Shown piece after piece: positions 11,324 through 21,451 of a DNA stretch of 64,000 bases. Source of the DNA: Sordaria brevicollis. Its lineage: Eukaryota; Ascomycota; Sordariomycetes; Sordariales; Sordariaceae. The notes beneath the pieces are model-generated. The model was given only the letters and a program-made list of their open reading frames with translations, did no database searches and was not told the origin of the DNA. How positions within the stretch are numbered: the first letter of the stretch is position 1; each line of letters begins with the position of its first letter. Both the position numbers and the translations under genes were made by a program. The DNA is taken from assembly GCA_033439795.1 (NCBI GenBank), contig JAUTDP010000008.1, forward strand, positions 1,364,001 through 1,428,000, given 5' to 3'.

Positions 11324-13732
11324 CTAGCCCTTCCTCCGCCTCTTCGGATCGCGCTCGGGGCTGTCCATGTCGTTCCTGATGATCTCTTCCGTGGCGGCCG
11401 ATGGAGAGGGGGTGTTGACCGGTGAGTTGGTCTCGAATATCCTTCCAGACTCGAAGCCGCCGCCAGCACCTGAAGCGCCGGCAGCACCGTTAGTGGGGCC
11501 CGTGCCGGTGTGGGTCGGGTTGGTGAGATCGAAGCCGTCGTCAAGGTTGAAGTTGAAGTCCGCCCCACCGTCGCCGGCTCCGTTGGCACCGGGAATTCCG
11601 GTAAACTCGTAGGCCTGGTCGGAGAAGGCGTTGTCGTTGAGGTATTGCTCAATGTCGGTGCCGTCAAAGTAGCCGGTGGCGCCGTTGGGGTTGCCATGGT
11701 CGTCGAGACCGGGGATGCGACCGGACGGGCTCAAGGGACCCAGCAAGCTAGTAAGCCGATCGATCTGCGTGGCTTGTTCCTCCTGGAGCCGTTGAAGGGA
11801 CTCGATATCCTCGGCGGAGTAGCTTGGGAAGGCCGGCGGTGGCGGCATCGACCCAAGGGCAGAGGAAAGCGCATTGGATACAGGGGAGACAGCGTGGTTG
11901 GGAACAGCAGCAGGAGGGGGGGCGGCAGTGGTGACAGGGACAGCGGGGACGTTGGGAATTGGTGGTGGCATGGTGGCCGCTGGGGTAGGAACTGCGGAAC
12001 TCGAGGCCGATGAGGAACCGTTAGTCGAGTGCATGTTGTTTCCGGCCATGATGCTGAGCATTTTGTTGCGCTGATCGTTACTCAGCGCATTCACATGCGT
12101 CTTGGTCGCCATATCTGGTAGGTCAACACCGCCCGAAGCGCTCACAGCGTTCGTGTCTTGAATGAGCTTCATCATCCCCTCCTGAGGGTTGTTCTGTAGC
12201 TCATTCTTCATGAACGCGGACGATGGGCTATCACCGGGTGTTGTGTCGAAGAGTTCGGTAACGGAGCCCATCTGTGCTTGATATTGGGGGTGGACAGGGG
12301 CAGGTGAAGGGGTTGACGAAGGGGAGAGGGAGTGAACCTTGCCTACACCCTGCTGAGGGATAGGGGGGAGGAGACGTTGTTGACGCTTTGGTGTTCCCAT
12401 AGCCATGTTGTTGTGGACCTGCTGGTTGACAAAGCCGCCGAGATCGACAACGTTGGCCTGGGGCATCTGGTTCTGGTTATGGACCTGAGCGTTAGGAATG
12501 ATACTAGCCAAAAGATCCTGCACGCTTTGGGTCCCTCCTTGCTCCTCCAGTGACTTCCTGAACACATTGGCAAGGAAGTTGAGAATGGCATTGATCGAAT
12601 TCTCGTGACGCTCGTGCTGGTTCTGGAACGTGATGGCTTGCTGGAATAGGGTCGTGTGTTCGGCTCGGATCTTCTGTAGCATGGTGGAGATGGCCACCTG
12701 CTGCCGTTGTAGTTGATCTAGTTGGGCCTTGACAGCGACCAGCTCCTTCTTATGGAGTGGTCCAACCTCACCAGCACCCGAAGAACGTCCACCCTGGCCT
12801 GACGCGTAATTCTGACCGGCGTATGAGTCGTCGACAACGGCATCCTCCTCGCTATCACCCTCACCCTCGGTCTTGGGTGTCGCCTTTGGCTTGTTTCCCT
12901 TTCCTCCGCTCTTGGGTTTGTTGATCAACCATAGAAGGTTGGGGTGACCACGCCTAAAGTAAGGGTTGTAGTATTCACTAGGGCTTTTGTTCTTTCTCTC
13001 AGATGCCTTCATGGAATTGTCTGAGAGGCCGACTCGCTTGTGGAAGCCATACATGTTTAGCTGCCGCACAAACGAGGCATAGTTGTTATGCTTGAAGAGC
13101 TCCGGGATAAGGGTCTTGGCGAACTCGTCTTCATCAAGGACGATGAAAGAGTCACCTTTGTCAGACCAGCGAATGAGATCAGTGTTCCTAGACTCATCCA
13201 AGAAGCTGAACACATATCGAATTAGTAACCTGCATGAGACCTTGATATATATGTATGGGTAAGGGTTAACTAATACACACCTGCTCAGTTTCTGGACGAA
13301 GGGCGGGATCTGCTTCCTCTTGGCCTGTGCTTCCCGCTTGGCACGCTGCGCCTTCTCCTCGAGGAGCTCGATGCTGTCGTGCTCATCCATTGGAGGCGCG
13401 CTACTATGCCCCAATGGATAGGAAGCATCCTCAGTAAATGAGGTCCATGTATCTGTCCCGTTGAACTGGTTGGTAGGGACAAGGGCCCGGCTGGGTTGAC
13501 GCCGAGCCAAGGCATTGGAAGGTGCTGGAATAGCCTGCGGGTACGGTGGTTGCGTGGAGATCATTCCAAATGTGTTGAGAGGGGCCGCCGCTACATCTGG
13601 GCTGGGATTCCACCGATACACCTGGTCCGGTTGGCCGGGAGAGGTGAACTGTTGCGGAATCTGCTGGATAGGAAGAGGCACGATGGGCGAGGCTCCTGGG
13701 GCCGGTCTCTTTCTCGGATTCGGAGACGACAT
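11324..13732 (-). CDS. hsf1: Heat shock transcription factor (HSF1-like)
   Basis: Exons 13732-13281 and 13205-11324 give 777 residues. The winged-helix HSF DNA-binding domain lies at about 142-256: IPPFVQKLSS, then DLIRWSDKGDSFIVLDEDEF, the recognition-helix region HNNYASFVRQLNMYGFHK, and YYNPYFRRGHPNLLWLINK. A linker with basic and acidic runs follows. The coiled-coil trimerisation domain is next (KKELVAVKAQLDQLQRQQVA through NAILNFLANVF). The rest is Pro/Ala/Gly-rich, probably activation sequence, with a basic RDPKRRRKG end. HSF binds nGAAn repeats and drives chaperone genes on heat or proteotoxic stress in the nucleus. The intron (75 nt, branch tactaat) interrupts the DNA-binding domain, and it is a multiple of three without stops. 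The frame is also open upstream to an ATG at 13969 (79 more codons) and another at 13750. I chose MSSPNPRKRP by composition. The stop is TAG, followed by a long in-frame extension. Confidence 0.9.
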   Translation of the reverse strand: MSSPNPRKRPAPGASPIVPLPIQQIPQQFTSPGQPDQVYRWNPSPDVAAAPLNTFGMISTQPPYPQAIPAPSNALARRQPSRALVPTNQFNGTDTWTSFTEDASYPLGHSSAPPMDEHDSIELLEEKAQRAKREAQAKRKQIPPFVQKLSRCVLVNPYPYIYIKVSCRLLIRYVFSFLDESRNTDLIRWSDKGDSFIVLDEDEFAKTLIPELFKHNNYASFVRQLNMYGFHKRVGLSDNSMKASERKNKSPSEYYNPYFRRGHPNLLWLINKPKSGGKGNKPKATPKTEGEGDSEEDAVVDDSYAGQNYASGQGGRSSGAGEVGPLHKKELVAVKAQLDQLQRQQVAISTMLQKIRAEHTTLFQQAITFQNQHERHENSINAILNFLANVFRKSLEEQGGTQSVQDLLASIIPNAQVHNQNQMPQANVVDLGGFVNQQVHNNMAMGTPKRQQRLLPPIPQQGVGKVHSLSPSSTPSPAPVHPQYQAQMGSVTELFDTTPGDSPSSAFMKNELQNNPQEGMMKLIQDTNAVSASGGVDLPDMATKTHVNALSNDQRNKMLSIMAGNNMHSTNGSSSASSSAVPTPAATMPPPIPNVPAVPVTTAAPPPAAVPNHAVSPVSNALSSALGSMPPPPAFPSYSAEDIESLQRLQEEQATQIDRLTSLLGPLSPSGRIPGLDDHGNPNGATGYFDGTDIEQYLNDNAFSDQAYEFTGIPGANGAGDGGADFNFNLDDGFDLTNPTHTGTGPTNGAAGASGAGGGFESGRIFETNSPVNTPSPSAATEEIIRNDMDSPERDPKRRRKG

Positions 13733-13750
13733 GGCGTACGACGGGAGCAT

Positions 13751-16700
13751 GCGCTCGAGATGGCACGACGAAGATGGGTTTTTACTTGAAAAGCCACTAC
13801 GACGCAATGGCTGACGATGAGGGAGGTAGACGATCGGACTACCTAGTGGCTTGTCGATGTAGGTAGAATGTTGGTACGGACTCCTGCAGGATGGGTTGTA
13901 CTGGGTAGGCGATACTGTCCCAAAGGGTGTACTAGTATCGTAGATATCGAACAGGAAACACCAGACCAACAGATACGATCGCGCGGGGGAAGCGTAGTAG
14001 CGAAGAGGCCCTGCTTTCTTGGGGGGAAGAGCTGCTTCGGCAGACGCAAGAGGGATACCAGAATATGTTGGACCTTGAGGAGAAGCACACAGAACGACGA
14101 GCGGGCGTTATATATCCTGCAAGTGGTCTTGATATCTGGGTGGTCAAAGGCTACCAAAGGAATGTCCTGCCTCTTTCTGGGGGCGGGCGAAAGTAGTTGT
14201 AAGCGAAATCTGATATCTCTGCGTCTAGCAACGATTCAAGAGAGCAGCGGTTGGACGTCTGGTTGACGACCGTACAAGGGCGCCGTGAAGGAGGTTGTTT
14301 GTTGCACGTCGATTCTCTTTCAAGCGCCCACCGGGGTGCATGAACAGCCTTGTGACAATTGGTGATTGTCTCTGGCAGAAGTAGCAGGCCTGGACGGTCC
14401 AATGGTCCAATGCGCGTGTTGTTTCTTGTATTTCCCTGTTGTCGAGGGTCCTTGGCCTGTAAATTTTGTGACGATGATTTCTGTTGGATTTTTTTCTTGT
14501 CCTGTACTTTCAAGGCTCGTAGGCGTTGGTTTTATACGACAACAGCCAACCACTTCACTTGTCTGCCCTGTGCTTTTGTAAAGTCAAACCCAACACCACC
14601 TAGCGAAAGGCCAGTCGTTTCCGCCTTGTGTCCTTGCCAAGATCTTTCTGACTCTTCGGCCGCAATGTAGTTCTTTTTTCCAGAGACGTTGTCTGATGTT
14701 CTGCCTGTAGTCGGGCAAAAAACCTGGGCGCGGGGAAGTCGTCGGGAATCGGATCGCAGAGTCGGACGTCTCGTAAGATGTTCGAGTAATGCGGATCGCG
14801 GGGAGCGGAAATCGCTAAATGGTCGTGGGAGTGGACGGGGCCAGTGGATGGTCCGGAAAGAGAATCGGACGTCGTGTTCGCTCGTCGAGGGCGGTAGTCG
14901 TTATCGTCGTCTTCGATACCGCGTATTGGTACGACAGCAAAAGTGACTGCTCAACAGCGAGAGAGTGAGAGCCGCGGAGTGGTACGGGCAGCAATTCGAG
15001 CGGAAGGGCTGATGAGGTTTGTTTCGAGTTTTTACTGTGTTTCGTCCGTCGTTGGGTTTTGGGGGACTTTTGTATGACGGAAAAGACGTTTTGGAGAGAG
15101 ATGTTCTTCCCGTTGCCGGCGTCTGGTTGGACGGCCTGCCGTTGTTAGTGATGCGTATAGTCTTGGACGGCCAGTATCGTTCGACCGATCATCCAACAGC
15201 AAAGACTGCTGAGCGTGATTCTGGATGGGCGGAGAGGTGCACTGAATGGTGTGTGAACAATCCCTTTGGTAGTAGCATCTGACACTGCGAAACAACGTTC
15301 CTGCCTAGCCAAAATAACCAGTGTCCCAGAGTCCCAGCACAGCACCAAGTGGGCGGGTCTTTGTGAACCGATTTCTCTGATCGCTCGATCGATGGCAGCT
15401 GTTAGCAGCCAACCATCCAATCACATGTCTTGGAGATAACGGAAATGCCAGACCAAACGTGGGGTCTATCCGTGCCAATTGCTCCGGCACAGTCTTGGCT
15501 GGTATCTTTTCGCTTTTTTGGCGGGTCCCCTCTGTTATTCTGCGGACGTGACCTTTGACGTTCTCACAGCCAGCCAGAAAAAAATTATGTTTCCCTTTGT
15601 CAAGAAACCCGACAACCTGACACCGACACCGACATCGACATCGACGCCAACGCACAGGATACATGTCACGTTTTCACGTTTTTTTTTTTCTGAGAGGCAG
15701 AGGCAGAGGCAGAGGGACAACGCGGCACCGTTAACAAGTTCCCCGGCTGTGATGTATCACGGACCATATCATTTTGCAAAAAGTCATTGTTCTGCTGTGT
15801 GTTGTTCTCTCTTTAGTCTGAATGTCAGATATTGAGGTCGACATTAGGTTTGGGGTCATTCTTTCCATCTGATAACTCTAATCTCATTTTCATCTCAGCT
15901 CTAAATCAATGACAATTGTCAAAGCAATTGCCCGGTCATGGTTCATGCCAACGACCGGAGGTGCAGCAAAATGGACTTTTGGGAACTCTTTCTTCGGCAA
16001 TGTGACTTTGACGAGTTGACAAGCTGCGACATAGAGGTAGGAAGCTGTGACAAAGACTTGCTGACCTTGCAAGAGTTACGGCACCTCTACCCGTGAACCG
16101 GTATCTGACTGAGATTCTCTTCCGAGGTAGTATAGCATCCAAAAGTAACGAATAGAAGAACCCAGCCACCCAACCTCATGTCGAGTTGTCAAGGAGTCCA
16201 GGTCTTGCTGGCCTGCCGCATCATGAAGTTGACCCTATCGCCAGGTCTTGGCACTCGGGGTTTTCCTCCGGGAACTTTTCCACGAGCATCTACAGATATC
16301 TTTCTGTATCGATGGAATCCGAATGGGTCCGGCTTTCTATCCTCATCTATGCCCTCCTTCTTTCGTTTTCTCTTGAAATCTGTAGGATGGAGTTTGAGGG
16401 GATCAAGGGTAAGGTATGGACAAGGTGTCTTTGATGAACCGTTGATATACCGGGGCCAAGTGGGGCCAAATAATTGTTAGTGCCTGTTAGTGCACTTGAG
16501 CAGCTTCAAAAAGTGCATCTCTCTACAGAACCACCAAAAAGGCCATGTGCTCAAACGAGTCAACAGACATGAAGGTACACCGAGGCTCATGTTGACTGCT
16601 GCGCCGGATGTATCGGCAAATAAAGAAAAAGAGGACTTCGCACTTTGAATCTTGAGTTCACACATGACGGCTCTGCCGGCTTTGGAACGGAATGGTGGCA

Positions 16701-16831
16701 CTGGCAGCTGTTAGGTTGGTGGGTACGGGGTACATACATAAGCTTATCTTGCATGGGAAAGGTGTGAGGCTTTCGCCTCCAACCGGAGTGAATACCGTCA
16801 AGTGCGAGTGGCCAAAGTCGTCAAGGTGGTT
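13751..16831. other. Long gene-poor region upstream of the heat shock factor gene
   Basis: About 3.1 kb between the minus-strand heat-shock-factor start and the duplicated block beside cwc27. No frame exceeds about 130 codons and none shows a domain. The region must contain the promoter and probably a long 5' leader of the heat-shock-factor gene. I looked by eye for contiguous GAAnnTTC heat shock elements and did not find a convincing array. A T-run near 15682-15690 and a gaggca repeat near 15695-15714 are the only low-complexity features. Confidence 0.45.
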
Positions 16832-17240
16832 AGAGTATCATTTTGGTTCGGCTACTGTGCAATGAATCGAAAAGGGCGATTATAACCCAGACGAGTAGGT
16901 AGACTCTGTACACGATCTCTTTATCACGCTGTTCTTCAACTCCAAATGCCTTGGGATATAGGATATGACATGGCCAGCAAAGACATCAATGATGGGGCGA
17001 CTCATCCGGTTGTAGAGCAATGTCGGTCCCATTTTCCCCAGTCCTAGGCTCTCAGTATCTGATAAATTTAGGGTATCATTTTTGGTTTAGGTACTGTGTA
17101 GACCTAAATAGACGGACCGCCATTGCCCTTGGAGTTCCAAAGACCTGACGATAGAGATATGATATAGCCAAGAAAGACATTACCGCCGGGGCAACTCATC
17201 CGGTAGATCAGATCAATACCGATCCCGTCTTGCCCGGTCC
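16832..17240. repeat. Diverged tandem duplication covering the 3' end of cwc27
   Basis: Copy A (about 16832-17035) resembles copy B (about 17070-17240). Both start with a variant of gtatcatttttggtt...tactgtg and both contain gatatga...gcca...aaagaca...ggggc...actcatccgg. In the best 50 bases roughly three quarters of positions agree, with a gap of about 44 bases between the two matching blocks. Copy B contains the 3' untranslated sequence and, from 17213, the last codons of cwc27. Copy A is a decayed duplicate lying downstream of the gene. Many differences are C/T or G/A transitions. Confidence 0.65.
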
Positions 17241-18874
17241 CCCCGGTCCCCACGGTCCCATGCTCTCGAAGAACTTCCCGTCTTAGCATCCCGATGAGCC
17301 TTCTTCTCCTCTTTGAGCGTCCTAGCTTTCGCCAAAGGATCAATAACCACCAGCTCTTCCTCCGCCTTCTTCCGGTAACTGAGATCCTTGCCAAGCTTGT
17401 CAGCAGCAAAACTCAACTTGTGAGACATCCACCCTTCATCACCGCTATCCTCCTTGTCCTCCTCCAGCTTATCCCAGGCTCGGCAGCTTTGACAGTTAGC
17501 AATAAAGTGCAAATCGCAGACTGTTTCCTCCTCCGGTTCTTGATCATTATCTTTCGCTTCATCTGGATTCACCAAAGCAGCAGGTTGAGCGGCATTCTTC
17601 TCCGGCGGAGCCGTCTCAATCTTTGCCTTGAAAGACTTGAGCAGGTCCAAAGCCTCTTGCTCTTCCCGCGTAGGGTTGTTACTTGCCCCCGGCCGGCGCT
17701 TTCTTCCCCGGATGGCTGTTTCCGGAATCAGTTGCTCCAAGGCCGACTTCTTCTTTTCCTGCTTTACTGGCTCTGATGAATGGATCGTCCTCTTCATTGA
17801 CGCTTTGAGGGCCGCAATCTCCTCGTTGGTCTTCTCAAGGAGAGATTTTTTCTTGGGCTCTTCAGGTTCTGGGCTTGAATGCTCGCTGTAATGCTTCTTC
17901 TTCTTGGGCAGTGGTGATTGGTCTTTCTTCGCGGCAACCGGTGGTGGGCTTGGACTCCTCCTGCTTTCCTTTACTGGTTTTTGATCTGACTTTTCTTCCC
18001 GTTTTGGTACGTCCTTTGCCGCTGGTTTGGCATCCTTTTTGGTGGACTTCTTCGAGGCGCTTTGCTTGCTTGAATCGTCTTCATCAAGGTCCACCGCGAT
18101 TCTGGTGTCAAACTTGGGTTTCTTGGGCAGAGGAAGCTCTTCGCCGTCCTCATCACCCACCTCGTCTCCGAAACTTAGTAGCTGCTTGCCCCCTTTCCTC
18201 TTCTTCTGTTTCTTCTCGGCGGGTGCGGGCCTGGAAATCTGTTGTGGTCTCTGTTTCTTTTCCCGCTTCTTCATGTCATCGAAGGGGTTGATGAGGATCT
18301 CGATACGCGTGATCTTGATGGGATATAGGGGCCGCTCACCGCCCTCTTCCACCTCGGCCTCTCCGATCTTGGCCAGATTGTAGATCGTGTCGCCGGCCAC
18401 TCGACCGAACATGGTATTCTTCCCGTTCAGCTCATCCGTCTTTCCGAGCGTGAAGAAGAACTGACTGCTGTTGGTGTTGGGTGTCCCCTCGTTCGCCATT
18501 CCCAAAAGGCCTCTGCGGTTGAACTTGAGGCGCGAATGGAACTCGTCCTTGAAGTTGACGCCATGAGGCCCCGCGTTCTTGCCCCTTCGCTGGTCCATCG
18601 GCCAAGGGTCGAGATCGCCGCTGAGCGCGCCATTGTCGTAAATCGACTCTCCTCCATGACCGGTGCCGCTGGGGTCACCACCTTGGACGATGAAACCAGG
18701 GATCAAACGATGGAAGATGGTGTTGTCGTAGTAGCCGTCGAGCGCAAGTTGAAGGAAATTTCGGCATGTTAATGGCGTTTGCTTTGCGAATAGCTCGACG
18801 GAAATCTCGCCTTGTGTCGTGTGAATAATTGCAGACGCCGTCGGCTGCGGCTCGAGGTTGTAGATGGCCGACAT
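17213..18874 (-). CDS. cwc27: Spliceosomal cyclophilin Cwc27
   Basis: An intronless 553-residue protein. Residues 1-190 are a cyclophilin domain: SAIIHTTQGEISVELFAKQT, FHRLIPGFIVQGGDPSGTG, LLGMANEGTPNTNSSQFFF and ELNGKNTMFGRV. The TPNTNSSQFF groove and the Glu in place of the usual Trp in KTDELNGKN are characteristic of the Cwc27/SDCCAG10 branch, whose isomerase activity is weak or absent. The remainder is a long charged, disordered Lys/Glu-rich tail with KKPKFDTRIAVDLDEDD, phospho-type Ser-Pro motifs and a late EEETVCDLHFIANCQSCRAWD segment. That last segment is a conserved Cwc27 feature containing a Cys pair. It ends in an Arg/Asp-rich tail. Cwc27 associates with the activated spliceosome through Cwc22. 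The gene is divergent from vma-2, with 744 bp between starts. Stop TGA. Confidence 0.93.
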   Translation of the reverse strand: MSAIYNLEPQPTASAIIHTTQGEISVELFAKQTPLTCRNFLQLALDGYYDNTIFHRLIPGFIVQGGDPSGTGHGGESIYDNGALSGDLDPWPMDQRRGKNAGPHGVNFKDEFHSRLKFNRRGLLGMANEGTPNTNSSQFFFTLGKTDELNGKNTMFGRVAGDTIYNLAKIGEAEVEEGGERPLYPIKITRIEILINPFDDMKKREKKQRPQQISRPAPAEKKQKKRKGGKQLLSFGDEVGDEDGEELPLPKKPKFDTRIAVDLDEDDSSKQSASKKSTKKDAKPAAKDVPKREEKSDQKPVKESRRSPSPPPVAAKKDQSPLPKKKKHYSEHSSPEPEEPKKKSLLEKTNEEIAALKASMKRTIHSSEPVKQEKKKSALEQLIPETAIRGRKRRPGASNNPTREEQEALDLLKSFKAKIETAPPEKNAAQPAALVNPDEAKDNDQEPEEETVCDLHFIANCQSCRAWDKLEEDKEDSGDEGWMSHKLSFAADKLGKDLSYRKKAEEELVVIDPLAKARTLKEEKKAHRDAKTGSSSRAWDRGDRGDRARRDRY

Positions 18875-19618
18875 CTTGTTAATGGGTTTGCCGCGCCTGG
18901 CTCGGTGGATTGGCGCAAGTGGGCGTGTTCAATTCAATACATGCGATTTGGACGCTGTTTGAGGTTTCGGTGAAAGACGGGAGTGGTGTTTGGACGATGA
19001 CGCGACAGATGAATGGTTGAACAAGGCGAGCTCAATGTGGAACTCTTTGCTGGTTATAGTTCAGCCTCAGTTCGAAATGACGATCCCAGTTGGAGTTTGG
19101 AATTTGGGTGGTTGAAAGGTGTGGCGGTGCAAGGAACCTCTCAGTGTTTCAAGACCGGGGAGCTCTTGCACTTTGCGAGATTCGGACATGTCCTTTGCAA
19201 ATTGCAACTGCCTCTTGATGCAATGACGGATGCGGGGCTGTCCTGCACTGCCCGCTGTGCCTGCCAGGACCGCCCCCGGCGTGCACTGCTGCAGCGCAGG
19301 GCAGGAACTTGGCCTGGATGGGCGCTTGTCACCACTTGTCAGCCAGCGGCCTCAGCCTATCAGTCAGGGCCAGGCCGAGGACGGGGACTTCTCTTGTCTT
19401 GGAGCTTGCGACTGCTTGCAACTTCGTAGTGTAGACACCAATACATGTTAGCTTCATCTTCTCCATCAGCCAACCTCATCATTCCTCCTCCGTCGCATTC
19501 AGCATCTCGCCGACGACCGTATCGCCATTCCATTTCCAACACCTATAGTACCCGATCATTATCCTGAGCTGGCCTCGACGTCTTGCATACCCAACTCCGC
19601 ACTCTACACTCCTCCACA
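18875..19618. other. Divergent promoter region cwc27 / vma-2
   Basis: 744 bp between two divergent starts. It holds both promoters and the 5' leader of vma-2, which becomes C-rich just before the ATG at 19619. Short frames here have no domain features. Confidence 0.55.
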
Positions 19619-21451
19619 ATGGCCGACCCCCGGGAACCATCGTCATATAACGTGACGCCCAGAATCCGCTACAACACCGTCGGTGGTGTCAACGGTCCTC
19701 TCGTCATTCTCGACAATGTTGGTTCAGCCACTCCTTTGGCGCTATGCGCATATCTAACAACCACCGCAGGTCAAATTCCCTAGATACAACGAAATCGTCA
19801 CATTGACTCTTCCCGATGGCACGCAACGCTCCGGTCAGGTTTTGGAGGCGCGAGGTGAGTTACTATGCCGTCGTATCCCTTGTGTCACTATCTGAACAAC
19901 TGCTGACAACCATGATGCTCTACAGGAAACCGCGCCGTCGTCCAGGTAGATAGCCGCGACACCACTTGGCAGACAGACACCAGAACAATGCGCTGATATC
20001 ATGGACAGGTCTTCGAGGGTACTTCTGGCATCGATGTGAAGAAGGTGAGGCAGATACGTACCCATACGGAGTTAGGGAACAAACAGCTGACTGGAAACAG
20101 ACAAAAGTCGAGTTCACTGGCGAGAGCTTGAAGCTTGGTGTATCAGAGGACATGTTGGGCCGTATCTTTGATGGTTCCGGCAGGGCGATCGACAAGGGCC
20201 CCAAGGTTTTGGCCGAAGAGTATCTCGACATTAACGGCAGTCCCATCAACCCCTACTCCAGAGTAAGTACCTTGATGGCTGAACCTTGAATAACATGGCG
20301 CTGACAATTCACAGGAATACCCCCAAGAAATGATCTCCACTGGTATCTCTGCCATCGACACCATGAACTCCATCGCTCGTGGTCAAAAGATCCCCATCTT
20401 CTCCGCCGCCGGTCTGCCTCACAACGAAATTGCTGCCCAGATTTGCCGACAGGCCGGTCTCGTCCAGCGCCAGGGCATTACAAACAAGGGTGTTCACGAT
20501 GGTCACGAAGAGAACTTCTCGATCGTTTTCGGTGCCATGGGTGTCAACTTGGAAACGGCCCGTTTCTTCACCCGCGATTTCGAGGAGAACGGCTCTTTGG
20601 GCCGTACCACCCTCTTCCTCAACCTTGCCAACGACCCTACCATCGAGCGTATCATTACCCCCCGTCTCGCCCTCACGACCGCCGAGTACTACGCCTACCA
20701 GCTCGAGAAGCACGTCCTCGTCATTCTTACCGATCTCTCGTCATACTGCGATGCCCTTCGTGAGGTCTCGGCTGCCCGCGAAGAAGTGCCCGGTCGTCGT
20801 GGTTTCCCCGGTTACATGTACACGGATTTGTCGACCATTTACGAGCGTGCTGGTCGTGTCGCTGGCCGCAACGGCTCCATCACGCAGATTCCCATTCTCA
20901 CGATGCCTAACGACGATATTACCCATCCTATTCCCGATTTGACGGGTTACATTACTGAGGGTCAGATCTTCGTCGACAGAGGTCTCCACAACCGTGGTAT
21001 CTACCCTCCCATCAACGTGCTGCCTTCTCTCTCGCGTCTGATGAAGTCGGCTATCGGTGAGGGCATGACCCGCAAGGATCACGGTGATGTTTCCAACCAG
21101 CTGTACGCCAAGTACGCCATTGGTCGTGATGCCGCGGCCATGAAGGCTGTCGTTGGTGAGGAGGCCTTGTCAAACGAAGACAAGCTCTCTCTGGAGTTCT
21201 TGGACAAGTTCGAGCGCTCCTTCATTGCCCAGGGCCCCTACGAGTCTCGTACCATTTTCGAGTCTCTGGATCTTGCGTGGAGCTTGCTTCGTATCTACCG
21301 CAAGGACATGCTCAACCGTATCCCCAAGAAGATCATTGACGAGTTCTACTCGAGGTCTGCTGAGCGCAAGGGCAAGGGCAAGGACAAGCCCACGACCAAG
21401 GATACCAGGGACACGGCGGCGCCTGAGGAGGAGAACCTGATCGATGCTTAA
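19619..21451 (+). CDS. vma-2: V-type proton ATPase subunit B
   Basis: Six exons give 512 residues: 19619-19717, 19770-19854, 19926-19945, 20009-20044, 20101-20262 and 20315-21451. The assembled protein is full length for the family. It has the N-terminal barrel ([19 protein letters not shown]), the non-catalytic nucleotide-binding domain with [20 protein letters not shown] in place of a true P-loop, [20 protein letters not shown], and [20 protein letters not shown]. The signature [14 protein letters not shown] follows, and a C-terminal helical domain ends ENLIDA. Subunit B alternates with subunit A in the V1 head that drives proton pumping into vacuoles and Golgi. Exon 3 is only 20 nt and exon 4 only 36 nt. 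The first donor is the unusual gttggt. The first five introns sit within 650 bp, while the last exon is uninterrupted. Stop TAA. Confidence 0.96.
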
